Made by a program: the position numbers and the translations under genes
NCBI RefSeq assembly: GCF_003610235.1
Contig: NZ_RAPR01000001.1
Coordinates: forward strand, 8,843,593-8,907,592
Source of the DNA: Catellatospora citrea
GTDB taxonomy: Bacteria; Actinomycetota; Actinomycetes; Mycobacteriales; Micromonosporaceae
DNA length: 64,000 nt
Direction of reading: 5' to 3'
In this document: positions 17,437-28,909 of the stretch, one piece after another
Numbering within the stretch: position 1 is the stretch's first letter
Layout: each line of letters starts with the position of its first letter
The notes under the pieces: model-generated
What the model was told of the DNA's origin: nothing
What the model saw: only the letters and a program-made list of their open reading frames with translations
The model's database searches: none

Positions 17437-18129
17437 GTGCCCGGGACCATTCTGTTCGACCTGTTCCATACGCTGCTCGACGGTGCGGATGCGCAGCGTG
17501 ACCAGGTCGTGGCGAAGATGGGTGAGATCGTCGGCGTGAAACCGGCGGCACTGGTGCAGGCGTATCACGACACGTGGAGCGTCCGGCTCGTGCGATGGTC
17601 CGCGGAGGAGACGGTGCGCCTGCTGGCCGAGGCGGTCGGTGGTGACCCGTCGCCGGAGCAGGTGAAGCGGGCGGCCGCGCTGCGGATGGAGCTGGCGTCC
17701 TGGCTGCTGAACTCCGCGCCGGCCGGCACGCTGGTGGCGCTGGACGGGTTACGTGCGGCGGGCTGGCGGCTCGGGCTGGTCAGCAACGCGACGGCCGAGG
17801 TCGCCGAGGCGTGGCCGAGTTCGGGTCTGTCGCGGCGGTTCGACGCGGCGGTGTTCTCGTGCACGGCCGGGGTGGCGAAGCCGGACCCGCGGATCTACCG
17901 GGCGGCCACGGCGGCGCTGGAGGTCGCGCCGCAGGGGTGTGTGTTCGTCGGCGACGGAGCGGACGGCGAGCTGGCCGGTGCCGCCGCCGTCGGGCTGACC
18001 GTGGTGCGTACGGCGGAGTTCGTGGACCGGTCCGGGGTGTGGTCGGGGCCGGTGGTGGGTTCGCTGGCGGAGCTGGCCGAGCTGCTGGGTGAGGCGCCGG
18101 TCGGGCGAGACGTGACCAGCGCGGCCTGA
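17437..18129 (+). CDS. HAD family hydrolase (subfamily IA), 230 aa
   Basis: HAD motif I is ILFDLFHTLLDG (residues 5-16, nucleophile Asp8), although the usual second Asp (DxD) is replaced by Phe (DLF). Motif II is LVSNAT (about 114-119), the motif III Lys is in GVAKPDPRIY (about 144-153), and motif IV is VFVGDGADGELAGA. The helical cap lies between motifs I and II. DxF in place of DxD is typical of haloacid dehalogenase-like and some other non-phosphatase HADs, so it may not be a phosphatase. The GTG start follows a TAGCCT box by 6 nt (leaderless). Confidence 0.85.
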   Translation: MPGTILFDLFHTLLDGADAQRDQVVAKMGEIVGVKPAALVQAYHDTWSVRLVRWSAEETVRLLAEAVGGDPSPEQVKRAAALRMELASWLLNSAPAGTLVALDGLRAAGWRLGLVSNATAEVAEAWPSSGLSRRFDAAVFSCTAGVAKPDPRIYRAATAALEVAPQGCVFVGDGADGELAGAAAVGLTVVRTAEFVDRSGVWSGPVVGSLAELAELLGEAPVGRDVTSAA

Positions 18130-18212
18130 CGTCGCGCGGCGCTTTCGTGGCCGGTCGACCGGCTGGTCGCGGGCTCAGGTCGTCGGCCGCGTGCACCGGT
18201 GCGGATGCAGGG

Positions 18213-19442
18213 TCAGGTCGTGGACTGCGCGGGCGCGTGCACCGGCGCGGGTGCGGGGTGCAGGGTCCGCGGTGAGCGCTGCCGGTGGGCGACGGCGAAG
18301 GACAGCAGGCCCATGGCGAGCGCGACGAACGCGGCGATGGCGTACAGGCGGGACAGCGGGGTGCCGGCGCTGACGAGCGGGCCGGCGCCGAAGGCGGCGA
18401 TGCCGTAGCCGAGCTGGTAGGCGGCGATGACGCCGCCGGCGACGGCGGCGGAGAAGCCGGTGAGTTCGCCCTGGCCGAAGCTGATGGTGAGCGGGAGCAG
18501 GGCGGAGCAGCACAGCCCGGCGGCGCCGAAGGCGATGACGCCTTGGACGGTGTGACCGTGGGGCAGGCTGGCGATGATGCCGAAGACGCCGGCGAGGGCG
18601 AAGGGCAGCAGGTGGAAGGTGGCGCGGGCGGGCAGCCACCGGGTGACGCCGGCGAACAGGAGCCGGCCGAGGGTGACCATGGTCCAGAACGCGGTGAGCG
18701 CGAGCGCGGCGGTGGTGGCGGAGGCGCCGACGCTGGTCGTCATGTCGAGTTGGGCCCAGTTGCCGTTGACGGTTTCGCAGATGCCGTAGAGCAGGGCGAA
18801 GGCGGCGTAGAGCCAGAACCGGGCGGGCATGCGGCCGCCCGCGGTGGTGGCGGCGGCGCGGGCGCCGGTGTGCATGGGCAGCCGGACGCTGACCGCGAGC
18901 AGGGCGATGAGCAGCAGGGTCGACAGAATGGGTAGGCCCCACCAGAAGCCGAGGCCGACGAAGAGGGCGACGAAGACGGGTGCGAGGGCGGTGCCGAGGC
19001 CGAGCAGGGCGTTGAGGATGAGGACGGCTTTGTCGACGGCGGTGGGGTGGAACGCGGCGGCGAGCGAGTTGAGGGCGGGCACGGCGAGGCCGAAGCCCGC
19101 GCCGAGGAATGCGGTGGCCGCGAGCAGCAGCGGGTAGGCGAGGTTCTGCTGGTGCATGGCGGCGGCGCTGGTGAGCAGCAGCACCATGGCGGCCAGGGAG
19201 CAGGCGAGGCCCGCGAGGTAGACGGCGTGGGTGCCGTGGCGGCGGGCGAGCCCGGCGCCGGCCAGTGCTGCGGCGATGGCGGCGACGACCTGCGGGGCGA
19301 ACATGGCCCCGTACTGGGCGCTGGTCAGGCCGTAGTGGGCGGGGTCGGTGAGGATCGTGCTGAGGGCCGGGATGGTGACCAGGACGATGCCCTGCACGAC
19401 CCCGGCGACGTCGACGACGGTGGTCTGGGTGCGGGTGGCCAT
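18213..19442 (-). CDS. MFS transporter, 409 aa
   Basis: About twelve membrane segments are spread evenly over the chain. After segment 2 there is the short charged loop AGLARRHGTHAVYLAGL, the expected place of the MFS signature. The sequence PVLSL-like central loop (about 200-215) separates two six-helix halves. The substrate cannot be read; the operon suggests a sugar or sugar-derived metabolite. It is the last gene of the zwf operon: its ATG overlaps the stop of the debranching-enzyme gene by 4 nt (ATGA). Confidence 0.88.
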   Translation of the reverse strand: MATRTQTTVVDVAGVVQGIVLVTIPALSTILTDPAHYGLTSAQYGAMFAPQVVAAIAAALAGAGLARRHGTHAVYLAGLACSLAAMVLLLTSAAAMHQQNLAYPLLLAATAFLGAGFGLAVPALNSLAAAFHPTAVDKAVLILNALLGLGTALAPVFVALFVGLGFWWGLPILSTLLLIALLAVSVRLPMHTGARAAATTAGGRMPARFWLYAAFALLYGICETVNGNWAQLDMTTSVGASATTAALALTAFWTMVTLGRLLFAGVTRWLPARATFHLLPFALAGVFGIIASLPHGHTVQGVIAFGAAGLCCSALLPLTISFGQGELTGFSAAVAGGVIAAYQLGYGIAAFGAGPLVSAGTPLSRLYAIAAFVALAMGLLSFAVAHRQRSPRTLHPAPAPVHAPAQSTT

Positions 19443-21601
19443 CAGGATTCGCGCCGGTTGACGAGGGTTTGCAGGGTGGACAGCTGGGGTCGCAGTTTGC
19501 GGAGGCGGTCGTCGGCGCGGACCTGCACGCGGCCGCGGCCGTAGGCGTCGCGGTGTCCCCAGCGGCCGGGGACGTCGAGCAGGGCGAGGTGGCCGATGCC
19601 GACGGGCAGGGCGGGGTCGACGACGAGGTGGTCGTCGACGGCCTGCAGGCCGAGCATGGTGCCGAGGAGCAGCAGCGGGGTGCCGGTGGACCAGGCCTGG
19701 GGGCTGCAGGCGGTGGGGTACGGGACGGGGTATTTGGTGACGGCGCGGTCGTAGCCGCAGAAGGCTTCGGGTAGGCGGCCGTTGAAGAACTCGGCGGCGT
19801 CGAGGATGCCGGCGGCGACGCGGGCGGCTTCGTTCTTGTAGCCGTAGCGGCGCAGGCCCCAGGCGATGAAGGAGTTGTCGAAGGGCCAGACGGTGCCGAC
19901 GTGGTAGCCGACGGGGTTGTAGCGTTCCTCGCCCTCGGCGAGGGTGCGGATGCCCCAGCCGGAGTAGAGGCGGGGTCCGAGCAGGTGTTCGACGATGTGG
20001 TGGGCGCGGCGGCGTTCGACGATGCCGGACCAGAGCAGGTGGCCGATGTTGGAGGACAGGGTGTCGACCTGGGTGCCGTCGGCGTCGAGGGCGAGCGCGT
20101 AGTACTTGCGGTCCTCGATCCAGAAGTCGCGGTTGAAGCGGCGTTTGAGGTCGGCGGCTTCCTCGTCGAGCCGGTCGGCGAGGGTGGGGTCGTGCCAGAC
20201 GGTGCGGGCCAGTCGGGCGGTGCGTTTCTTGGCGTCGTAGGCGTAGCCCTGCAGTTCGCAGGTGGCGCGGGGGAAGCCGGGCAGACGGCCGTCGGAGTAC
20301 GAGATGGAGTCCCAGGAGTCCTTCCAGCACTGGTTCTCCAGGCCGGTGTCGGGGTTGCGGGTCTGGTACCAGACGTAGCCGTCGCCGCGCAGGTCGGCGT
20401 ACTGGTCGATCCAGTTGAGGGCGGCGCGGGCCTCGAATTCGAGGTCGCGGACGAGTTTGGTGTCGCCGCTCCAGCGTTCGTACTCGTCGAGCAGGATGAG
20501 GAACAGGGCGGTGCTGTCGGCGGAGCCGTAGTAGGGGGAGTGGGGTCGTTCCTCGAAGGCGGTGAGTTCGCCGTAGCGCATCTCGTGAAGGATCTTGCCG
20601 GGGTCTTCGTCACGGAAGTCGTCGATACGGCTGCCTTGGCGGGCGCCGAGTTCGGCGAGCGTGGTGGCGGCCAGCGACGGGGCGTAGGGCAGGGCCTGCA
20701 GGCTGGTGAGGATGCTGTCGCGGCCGAACATGGTCATGAACCAGGGCAGGCCGGCGGCGGGCAGGGTGCGCTCGCCGGAGGTCATGGGGGCGAAGCGCAG
20801 CGCGGCGAGGTCGGTGAGGCTGCGCCGGTAGGTGTGTTTGAGGGGTTCCCAGTCGCATTCGAGTTTCGGGGCCCCGGCGATCCATTCGTCGAGGTCTTCC
20901 TCCATGTCCTTGCGGGTGTGCCCGGTCTCGGTGCGGGCGGTGACGCGCTGGTTGGCGGCCCAGCCCCACAGGGAGCAGCGCACGTGCAGGTCGGTGGTCC
21001 AGCTGCTGTGCCCGCCGAGGTGCACGGTGTAGGTCACGCCGTGTTGGTCGATGGCGGCGGCGGGGGCGTCGGCGGTCTGGCCGTGTGCGTCGACGTGGGT
21101 GGAGGTGGCGGTGTTGATGAGGGTCTCGCGGCGGTAGGTCTCGCGTTCGTAGCCGAGCAGGAGCAGGTTGTCGTCGATGCGGGTGTAGTACTTGCCCTTC
21201 TTCTTGAGGTGGTCCTTGACCTCGAACAGGTCGGCGAAGTCGGCGGCGGCGTCCAGGCGCAGGGTGAGGTTCACGGGGGTGGCGCTGTGGTTGAGGATGG
21301 TGAGTTCCTCGCGGAAGCCGTCGACGACTTCGCGGCGGCGGATGACGGACAGGGTGGCGTCGACGTAGACGGTGCCGGTGCCGGGGACGAGGAAGAACCG
21401 GGTTTCGAAGTAGTGCAGGTCGTCGGTGGACAGCGGGTTGAGGCGGTGGCCGTCGAGGGTGAGGACCCAGCGGGACAGGTAGCGGGTGTCCCAGGAGAAC
21501 AGGCCGTTGGGTTCGGTGGGTGAGGCGTCGATGTCGCCGGCGGTGTCGCTGACGACGAACGTGTTGCCGTCGAGGGTGCTGACAGAGCCGGTGGTGGTCA
21601 T
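19442..21601 (-). CDS. glycogen debranching enzyme / amylo-alpha-1,6-glucosidase-like, 719 aa
   Basis: The N-terminal about 200 residues match the bacterial GDE_N_bis domain (FVVSDTAGDIDASPTEPNGL, FSWDTRYLSRW). The rest is an (alpha/alpha)6 barrel like GH63/GH133 debranching enzymes, with WFMTMFGRDSILTSLQALPY (about 285-304), DSWDSISYSDG and GTVWPFDNSFIAWGLRRYG. By family it trims alpha-1,6 branches of glycogen or related glucans, in the cytoplasm. It starts at 21601 and overlaps both neighbours by 4 nt. It pairs logically with the GH15 enzyme and glucose-6-phosphate dehydrogenase of the same operon: glucan to glucose units to pentose phosphate pathway and NADPH. Confidence 0.85.
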   Translation of the reverse strand: MTTTGSVSTLDGNTFVVSDTAGDIDASPTEPNGLFSWDTRYLSRWVLTLDGHRLNPLSTDDLHYFETRFFLVPGTGTVYVDATLSVIRRREVVDGFREELTILNHSATPVNLTLRLDAAADFADLFEVKDHLKKKGKYYTRIDDNLLLLGYERETYRRETLINTATSTHVDAHGQTADAPAAAIDQHGVTYTVHLGGHSSWTTDLHVRCSLWGWAANQRVTARTETGHTRKDMEEDLDEWIAGAPKLECDWEPLKHTYRRSLTDLAALRFAPMTSGERTLPAAGLPWFMTMFGRDSILTSLQALPYAPSLAATTLAELGARQGSRIDDFRDEDPGKILHEMRYGELTAFEERPHSPYYGSADSTALFLILLDEYERWSGDTKLVRDLEFEARAALNWIDQYADLRGDGYVWYQTRNPDTGLENQCWKDSWDSISYSDGRLPGFPRATCELQGYAYDAKKRTARLARTVWHDPTLADRLDEEAADLKRRFNRDFWIEDRKYYALALDADGTQVDTLSSNIGHLLWSGIVERRRAHHIVEHLLGPRLYSGWGIRTLAEGEERYNPVGYHVGTVWPFDNSFIAWGLRRYGYKNEAARVAAGILDAAEFFNGRLPEAFCGYDRAVTKYPVPYPTACSPQAWSTGTPLLLLGTMLGLQAVDDHLVVDPALPVGIGHLALLDVPGRWGHRDAYGRGRVQVRADDRLRKLRPQLSTLQTLVNRRES

Positions 21602-21963
21602 TTGCGGTGCCTCCGGGTTGTCGGTGCGGGCTGCGGTGGCCGCCCGGGGAACAGCCGTTGGAGCATGACGATGAGGTGCAGTTCGCCTTCGACGTCGATC
21701 TGGCCGCGGAGCACGGCGGCCATGGTGTTGACCTGGCCGGTGACCATGCCGTCGAACAGCGTCTTGGCGACGTGCACGACGCAGTCGGCGTGTTCGCTGC
21801 CGCGGCTGACCTCGATGTGGCCCTTGTCGATGGTGACGCGCCAGTGTTCGGCGTGGCCGTCGCTGCCGAGGTCGAAGCGGATGGTGCCCGAGGTGGCGCG
21901 CAGCAGCGGGTAGCGGCCGTGTTCGCCGAGGTTGTGGAAGTAGTCGGCGGTGGGGTCGCTCAC
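21598..21963 (-). CDS. SCP2 sterol-binding-like small protein, 121 aa
   Basis: The chain has the SCP2 pattern: a beta/alpha start (GTIRFDLGSDGHAEHWRVTI), DKGHIEVSRGSEHADCVVHV, and an amphipathic helix region DGMVTGQVNTMAAVLRGQI followed by VEGELHLIVMLQRLF. SCP2 domains bind lipids or act as accessory modules for redox and acetyl-transfer enzymes. The GTG start at 21963 overlaps the GMC oxidoreductase stop (GTGA), and its stop overlaps the next ATG (ATGA). Because it is tightly placed between the oxidoreductase and the glucan enzymes, I suspect it partners the oxidoreductase (inference). Confidence 0.75.
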   Translation of the reverse strand: MSDPTADYFHNLGEHGRYPLLRATSGTIRFDLGSDGHAEHWRVTIDKGHIEVSRGSEHADCVVHVAKTLFDGMVTGQVNTMAAVLRGQIDVEGELHLIVMLQRLFPGRPPQPAPTTRRHRK

Positions 21964-23548
21964 CGGGGTGCTCCGGTGGCGGCGGGCGGGGCGTAGCTGA
22001 CGCCGAGGCGGCCGGCGAGGTGTTCGCCCACACGCAGGGCGTTGGCCATGGCCGTCAGGGCCGGGTTGACCGCGCCGATGCTGGGGAAGAAGCTGGTGTC
22101 GACGACGTACAGGTTGTCGAGTTCGTGGGCTTTGCAGTGCGCGTCGAGGACCGAGGTGGCGGGATCGGTGCCGAAGCGGCAGGTCCCGGCCTGGTGGGCG
22201 ACCCCGGCGATGGGGATGTCGGTCTTCATGTACGCGAACCGGTGGATCAGGTGGTCCTCGTGCAGCTGCATGGTGGACAGCATCGACTTGAGCTGGTGGT
22301 AGAGCCGCTTGGCGGCGGTGGGGTTGCTCGGGGTGTAGTCGAGCACGACGTGGCCGTCGCGGCTGACGGTGACGCGGTTGTCGGGCCGGGGCAGGTCTTC
22401 GGTGGACAGCCAGAAGTCGACGGCGTGCCGGGCGACGTCGGCCAGCGCCCAGGTGGGGGCGAGTTTCGTGGCGAGGGGTTTCTCGCCGCGGTACATGTCG
22501 GGCTCGGACTTGCCGATCATCTGGATGTTGCCCATGGGGTAGTCGAAGTCGGGGCCGCGGAAGTAGAAGTCGTTGAGGCCGAGGGTCTTCTGGAACCGGG
22601 TCTCGTTGGGTTCGCGGGACAGGGCGAGCACGGCCTGCGACAGGTGGAACATGTAGTTGCGCCCGACCTGGTCGGAGCTGTTGGCCAGGCCGTGCGGGTG
22701 CAGGTCGCTGGCGGACATGAGCAGCAGTTTCGCGGAGTTGGCCGCGCCGGCCGACACGACGACGATGTCGGCGGAGTAGCGCTCCTCGTGGCCTTCGTGG
22801 TCGACGACGACCTGGGTGACGGCGGTGCCGGCGAGGTTGGTCTCGAGGCGCACGGCGTGGGCGTGGGTGAGCAGGGTGACGTTGGGCGCCTGCAGCGCGG
22901 GCCGGACGGCGAGGGTCTCGGCGTCGGACTTCGCGTGCAGGGGGCAGGGGAAGCCGTCGCAGTGCTGGCAGCGTACGCAGATGCTGTAGGGCATGTTCTG
23001 CTCGTTGAGGCGCACGCCGACGGGTGCGTGGAAGGGCCGGTAGCCGGCGGCGGCGAGGTCGTCGGACAGCTGCTGGATGCGTGGTTCGTGGTGCAGCGCC
23101 GGGTACGGGTAGGGCCCGGACGCGGGTGGTTCGGTGGGGTCCTCGCCGCGGTTGCCGTGGACCTCGTAGAGCTGTTCGGCCATGGTGTAGTAGGGCTCCA
23201 TCTCCTCGTAGGAGATGGGCCAGGCCGGCGACATGCCGTCGTGGTGCTGGAGCTGGCCGAAGTCCTCGCGGCGCAGCCGGTACAGGGCCGCGCCGTAGAG
23301 TTTGGTCGCGCCGCCGACGTAGTAGTGGACCTGTGGCTGGAACCCGTTGCCGTGCTTGTCGTACCAGGTGTCCTTGGAGATGTAGCGGTTGTTGATGAAG
23401 ACTTCGGCGGTGTCCCAGTTCTCGGGCTCGCGGGGCAGCCAGTCGCCGCGTTCGAGCAGCAGGATGCGTTTGCCGGACGGGGCGAGGTAGCGGGCGAGGG
23501 TGCCGCCGCCGGCTCCGGTCCCGATGATGATCACGTCGTAGGCGTCCA

Positions 23549-23549
<1 letters not shown>
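21960..23549 (-). CDS. GMC family FAD oxidoreductase with a Cys cluster, 529 aa
   Basis: The FAD-binding Rossmann motif IIIGTGAGGGTLARYLA is at residues 7-23 and the second FAD motif near LLLERGDWLP. The C-terminal GMC signature is HQAGTCRFGTDPATSVLD and AVNPALTAMANALR, with the catalytic His/Asn pair. A notable cluster C191-x2-C194-x2-C197-x4-C202 (CVRCQHCDGFPC) could hold an Fe-S cluster or zinc. It belongs to the sugar/polyol dehydrogenase branch (2-ketogluconate or glucoside 3-dehydrogenase-like). No signal peptide is seen, so it is cytoplasmic or peripheral. It overlaps GH15 upstream and the SCP2-like gene downstream by 4 nt each. Confidence 0.88.
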
Positions 23550-25434
<1,885 letters not shown>

Positions 25435-25438
<4 letters not shown>

Positions 25439-26859
25439 GGCATCTTGCCGGGCGGGTCGGTGTCGACGATCCACGGGCCGCGCCAGCCGTGGCCTTCGAC
25501 GAGCTTCTCCGCGCCGGGCGGGCCCCACGTGCCGGGGGCGTAGGACTCGATCGGGGACGGCTTGTCCAGCAGCGGCTGCAGGATGCGCCAGCATTCCTCG
25601 ACGCCGTCCTGGCGGGTGAACCGGTTGGCGTCGCCGAGCAGGGCCGCGTGCAGCAGCACCTCGTACGGGGTGGGGCCTTCGCCGCCCTCGGTCGCGAACT
25701 CCATGTCCAGGGTGATCGGTTCGGGCCCGTCGGCATCGGCCCGCCGGGCGTCCAGACGCAGCCGGGCCCCGGTGGTCGGGTCGAGTTTGATGACGAACTG
25801 GTCCGGTTCGGGCATGCCGCCGGCGAACGCGGGCAGGCCCAGCCGCGGCGGGCGTTTGAACACGACCCGGAACTCGGTCTGGGTCACCGGCAGGCGTTTG
25901 CCGGTGCGGATGAAGAACGGCACCCCCGACCAGCGCCAGTTGTCGATCTCAAGTTTGAGGGCGGCGTAGGTTTCGGTGGTCGAGCCGGGTTTGACGCCGT
26001 CGATGTTCTGGTAGCCGTCGTACTGGCCGCGCACGTAGTTCGCCGGGGCGGCGTCGAGGACCGCGCTCCACAGCGCGACCTGAGCGTTCTTGACCGCGTC
26101 GGGCCGCCGCCCGGCCGGTGGTTCCATCGCCCCGCCGGCCAGGACCTGCATCAGGTGGTTGACGACGACGTCGCGCAGCGCCCCGACCGGGTCGTAGAAG
26201 TGGCCGCGGTCCTCGACGCCGAAGTTCTCGGCCATGGTGATCTGCACGCTGTCGACGTGGGCGCGGTTCCATACCGGTTCCAGCATCGAATTCGCGAACC
26301 GCAGGTACACCAGTTCCTCGGTGCCCATCTTGCCGAGGAAGTGGTCGATGCGGAACAGCTGCGACTCGTCGAGGTACTGGTGCAGCTGCTCGGCCAGGGC
26401 CCGGGCCGAGGCCAGGTCGTGGCCGAACGGTTTCTCGACGACGACCCGCCCGCCGCGCACGATCCCGGCTTCGGACAGACCCTTGACGACGGTCGCGAAC
26501 AGCGACGGCGGGATCTCCAGGTACGACACGGGCGTCTTCGCGTCACCGACGGCGGCGGCGACGCGCCGGTACAGCCCGGCGTCGGTGAAGTCGCCGGACA
26601 GGTACGACAGGCGGGCCGCGAAGCGCTCGAAGACGGCTTCGTCGAGCTGCTCCCCGGTGCCGACGATGCATTCGCGGGCGTGCTCGCGCAGCTTGTCGAC
26701 GGTCCAGTCGTCGCCGGCGACACCGATGACCGGGCAGGTGAGCAGGCCGCGCCGGTCGAGGCGGTACAGCGACCGGAACGTCATCACCTTGGCCAGGTCG
26801 CCGGTGATGCCGAAGACGACGAGCACGTCCGCGGGTGCGGGCGTCGCGGGCGCGGTCAT
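25435..26859 (-). CDS. zwf: glucose-6-phosphate dehydrogenase, 474 aa
   Basis: It oxidises glucose-6-phosphate to 6-phosphogluconolactone with NAD(P)+, the first step of the oxidative pentose phosphate pathway. The N-terminal GITGDLAK (residues 17-24) is the nucleotide-binding GxxGDLA motif. EKPFGHDL (142-149) and the active-site RIDHFLGK (170-177; family usually RIDHYLGK) are intact, and the length fits. It is the first gene of a six-gene operon; the ATG at 26859 has GGAGCG upstream. No opcA, tal or gnd is linked here, so this is probably a second copy beside a canonical pentose phosphate cluster elsewhere (inference). Confidence 0.95.
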
Positions 26860-26917
26860 GACGCGCTCCTGGCGGGGTGGGTGCTGCGCTCGCTCACGCC
26901 GCCCATCTTTCCAATAT

Positions 26918-26950
26918 CGTGTTTTAGCCGGGCGGTTACCGCTAAACACG
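26918..26950. promoter_or_regulatory. nested dyad between zwf operon and divergent secreted-protein gene
   Basis: CGTGTTTTAGC (26918-26928) and GCTAAACACG (26941-26950) are inverted copies with one extra T. Inside lies the palindrome GCGGTTACCGC. The element is 59 bp from the zwf ATG and 36 bp from the divergent GTG, a good place for an operator acting on both. Confidence 0.6.
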
Positions 26951-26985
26951 CATTTCCGACGCGGGTGCGTTGCGAGCATGGATGG

Positions 26986-27738
26986 GTGGTCCACCTGCAG
27001 CCGCTCACCCTCGCGCTGGCCCTGACCGTGAGCCTGCTGGCCGGCCCCGGCACGGCGCGGTCCGCCGCCGCGCCCACCCCGGCGCCGACCCCGGCCCCGT
27101 CCCCGCTGCCGCAAGGCGACCAGCCGGTGCGACTCGACCCGGCCGACTTCACCACCCGCGTCGACAACCCGTACCTGCCGCTGCCGGTCGGCGGCCGCTG
27201 GAACTACCTCACCGTGGGCCCCGACGGCGACATCCGCACCGAGGTCACCGTGGCCGTCGGCCCGACGGTCGCGGGCGTCGCCACGGTCGCGGCGCGTGCG
27301 CTGACCACCGACGCCGGCGGCGGCGTGATCAAGGACCTGACCGGCTGGTACGCCCAGGACAGCACCGGCAACGTGTGGCTGCTCGGCGAGTCCGCCCGCG
27401 ACTACGTCGACGGCGCCCTGACCGGCGTCGACGGCTGGCGGGCCGGCGCCGAGGGGGCTCAGCCCGGCGTCGCGATGGCTGCCCGGCCGGTGGCCGGGCA
27501 GCGGTGGCGGATCGGGCACAGCCGCGGCCGCTTCGAGGACTCCGCCCGCGTGCTCGGTGTCGGCGAGCAGGTCAGCGTGGCCGCCGGGGCGTACCGCGAC
27601 GTGGTGGAGATCGAGCAGACGTCGCCGCTGCAGCGCGGCGTGCGGCTGCACCGCTTCTACGCCCCGCAGGTGGGGCTGGTGCGGTCGGAGACCGGGGCCG
27701 CCGACCGCACCGACCTGGTGGCCTTCCGCGGGCCCTAG
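26986..27738 (+). CDS. secreted protein of unknown function, 250 aa
   Basis: The protein begins at a GTG with a signal peptide (VVHLQPLTLALALTVSLLAG, cleavage near ARSAAA), followed by a Pro/Ala/Thr linker, then a compact domain of about 210 residues. That domain shows FTTRVDNPYLPLPVGGRWNY and repeated beta strands ending in RLHRFYAPQVGLVRSET. This 'NPYLPLxPGxxWxY' start is seen in a group of secreted actinobacterial proteins without known function. ATGs just upstream are in other frames. Its TAG stop interlocks with the stop of the converging DUF2267 gene (CTAG). It may share the dyad operator with the zwf operon. Confidence 0.75.
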   Translation: MVHLQPLTLALALTVSLLAGPGTARSAAAPTPAPTPAPSPLPQGDQPVRLDPADFTTRVDNPYLPLPVGGRWNYLTVGPDGDIRTEVTVAVGPTVAGVATVAARALTTDAGGGVIKDLTGWYAQDSTGNVWLLGESARDYVDGALTGVDGWRAGAEGAQPGVAMAARPVAGQRWRIGHSRGRFEDSARVLGVGEQVSVAAGAYRDVVEIEQTSPLQRGVRLHRFYAPQVGLVRSETGAADRTDLVAFRGP

Positions 27739-28115
27739 GCCGCGGCCCGGACCCGGGCCATGGTCCGGAAATCGTTGGGAAGCTGCTGCATGACGTGGTC
27801 GAACGTCTCGTCGCCCAGGTCCTCGCGCAGCGCCGTGAACACGCCGCGCACCCCCGCCTCGGTGTCGCGGTCGTTGAGGCCGGTGCGCTCGCGCACCCGC
27901 CGCAGCAGCTCCGGCAGGTCGAAGCACTTGATGCGGCCGTTGGGCGGCAGCGAGTCACGCAGGCCCTCGTGCAGATGCGCCGCCAGGTGCCGGTTCTCGC
28001 CGTTGCTCAGCCGCGCGGCCAGGCACTCCAGCGTGGCGCGCGTGGTGTCGGCGGCCTCCTCCACGGTCAGCCCCGACAACTCGGCGACCTTGCGAAAGAA
28101 CTGCTTGTCTCCCAT
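27735..28115 (-). CDS. DUF2267 family protein, 126 aa
   Basis: The protein starts MGDKQFFRKVAELSGLTVEE and has two helical repeats (about 1-60 and 65-120) with the DUF2267 pattern (..TLECLAARLSNGENRHLAAHL..LRDSL). The family is common in actinobacteria, often near redox or stress genes, and has no established function. The start at 28115 is supported by a strong GGGAGGGAA site. Nine upstream in-frame codons exist but are not supported. Confidence 0.85.
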   Translation of the reverse strand: MGDKQFFRKVAELSGLTVEEAADTTRATLECLAARLSNGENRHLAAHLHEGLRDSLPPNGRIKCFDLPELLRRVRERTGLNDRDTEAGVRGVFTALREDLGDETFDHVMQQLPNDFRTMARVRAAA

Positions 28116-28390
28116 ACGTTCCCTCCCGTACTCGATCCACACGGTCGGGGGTGATCCATCAACACCCTAAGCCCCCATGCCCCCTACGCCATCCTTTACA
28201 CCGTTTCACCCCACCTCTTTAGGGCCCGGATGCGGCGATCGGGGCATCAACGGCGGCGTACCCGCTCGCACCGGATCGCCGAAACGGCCCTGTAGCCGCG
28301 GCGATCGATGACATTCTGAGGTGTCCACTCCATGCCGGTCGTCGGCGCGGCAGGGCCCTGCGGCGACCGGGCGGCGGCCGGAGGCGTCCC

Positions 28391-28909
28391 GTGAAAACCA
28401 CCCGAAGCACCGCATCAGCCCCAACGATGCAGGATGAGTACACCGTCGACGTGTTCACCGTCGTCAACGGCGCGCCCGTGCAGTGGCGCGTCGACACCCG
28501 CACCACGCTGCTGGAGGCGCTGCGCGACTCGTCCGGGCTCACCGGCACCAAGCGCGGCTGCGACCAGGGTGCCTGCGGCGCGTGCACGGTGCACGTCGAC
28601 GGGGTGCGGGTGGTGTCGTGCCTGATGCTCGCCGCGCAGGTCGACGGCCGGGAGGTGACCACGGTCGAGGGCCTGATCGACGAGCAGGGGCGGCTGCACC
28701 CGATGCAGGAGGCCTTCGTCCGCCACGACGCGTTCCAGTGCGGCTTCTGCACCTCCGGTCAGCTCATGTCCGCGGTGTGCCTGCAGCGCGAAGGCCGCGC
28801 GGGCAGCGACGCCGAGATCCGCGAGTACATGTCGGGCAACCTGTGCCGCTGCGGCGCGTACGCCAACATCGTCGCCGCGGTGCGCGAGGCCGCCGGAGGA
28901 GGTGCGTGA
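28391..28909 (+). CDS. molybdenum hydroxylase, 2Fe-2S subunit (PaoA/XdhC-like), 172 aa
   Basis: Two [2Fe-2S] domains are intact: a plant-ferredoxin-type site C57, C62, C65 and C77 ([18 protein letters not shown]) and a helical site C117, C120, C152 and C154 (CGFC..CRC). It passes electrons from the molybdenum centre to the FAD subunit. The GTG at 28391 has GGAGGC 8 nt upstream; an ATG 12 codons later is possible. There is no Tat signal, so unlike E. coli PaoA it seems cytoplasmic. It is the first gene of a three-gene operon; its stop overlaps the next ATG (TGATG). Confidence 0.93.
   Translation: MKTTRSTASAPTMQDEYTVDVFTVVNGAPVQWRVDTRTTLLEALRDSSGLTGTKRGCDQGACGACTVHVDGVRVVSCLMLAAQVDGREVTTVEGLIDEQGRLHPMQEAFVRHDAFQCGFCTSGQLMSAVCLQREGRAGSDAEIREYMSGNLCRCGAYANIVAAVREAAGGGA

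Noticed and set aside
28206..28424. 72-codon minus-strand frame before the molybdenum operon
   Set aside because: No ribosome binding site, and it overlaps the promoter and the 5' end of the 2Fe-2S subunit gene.
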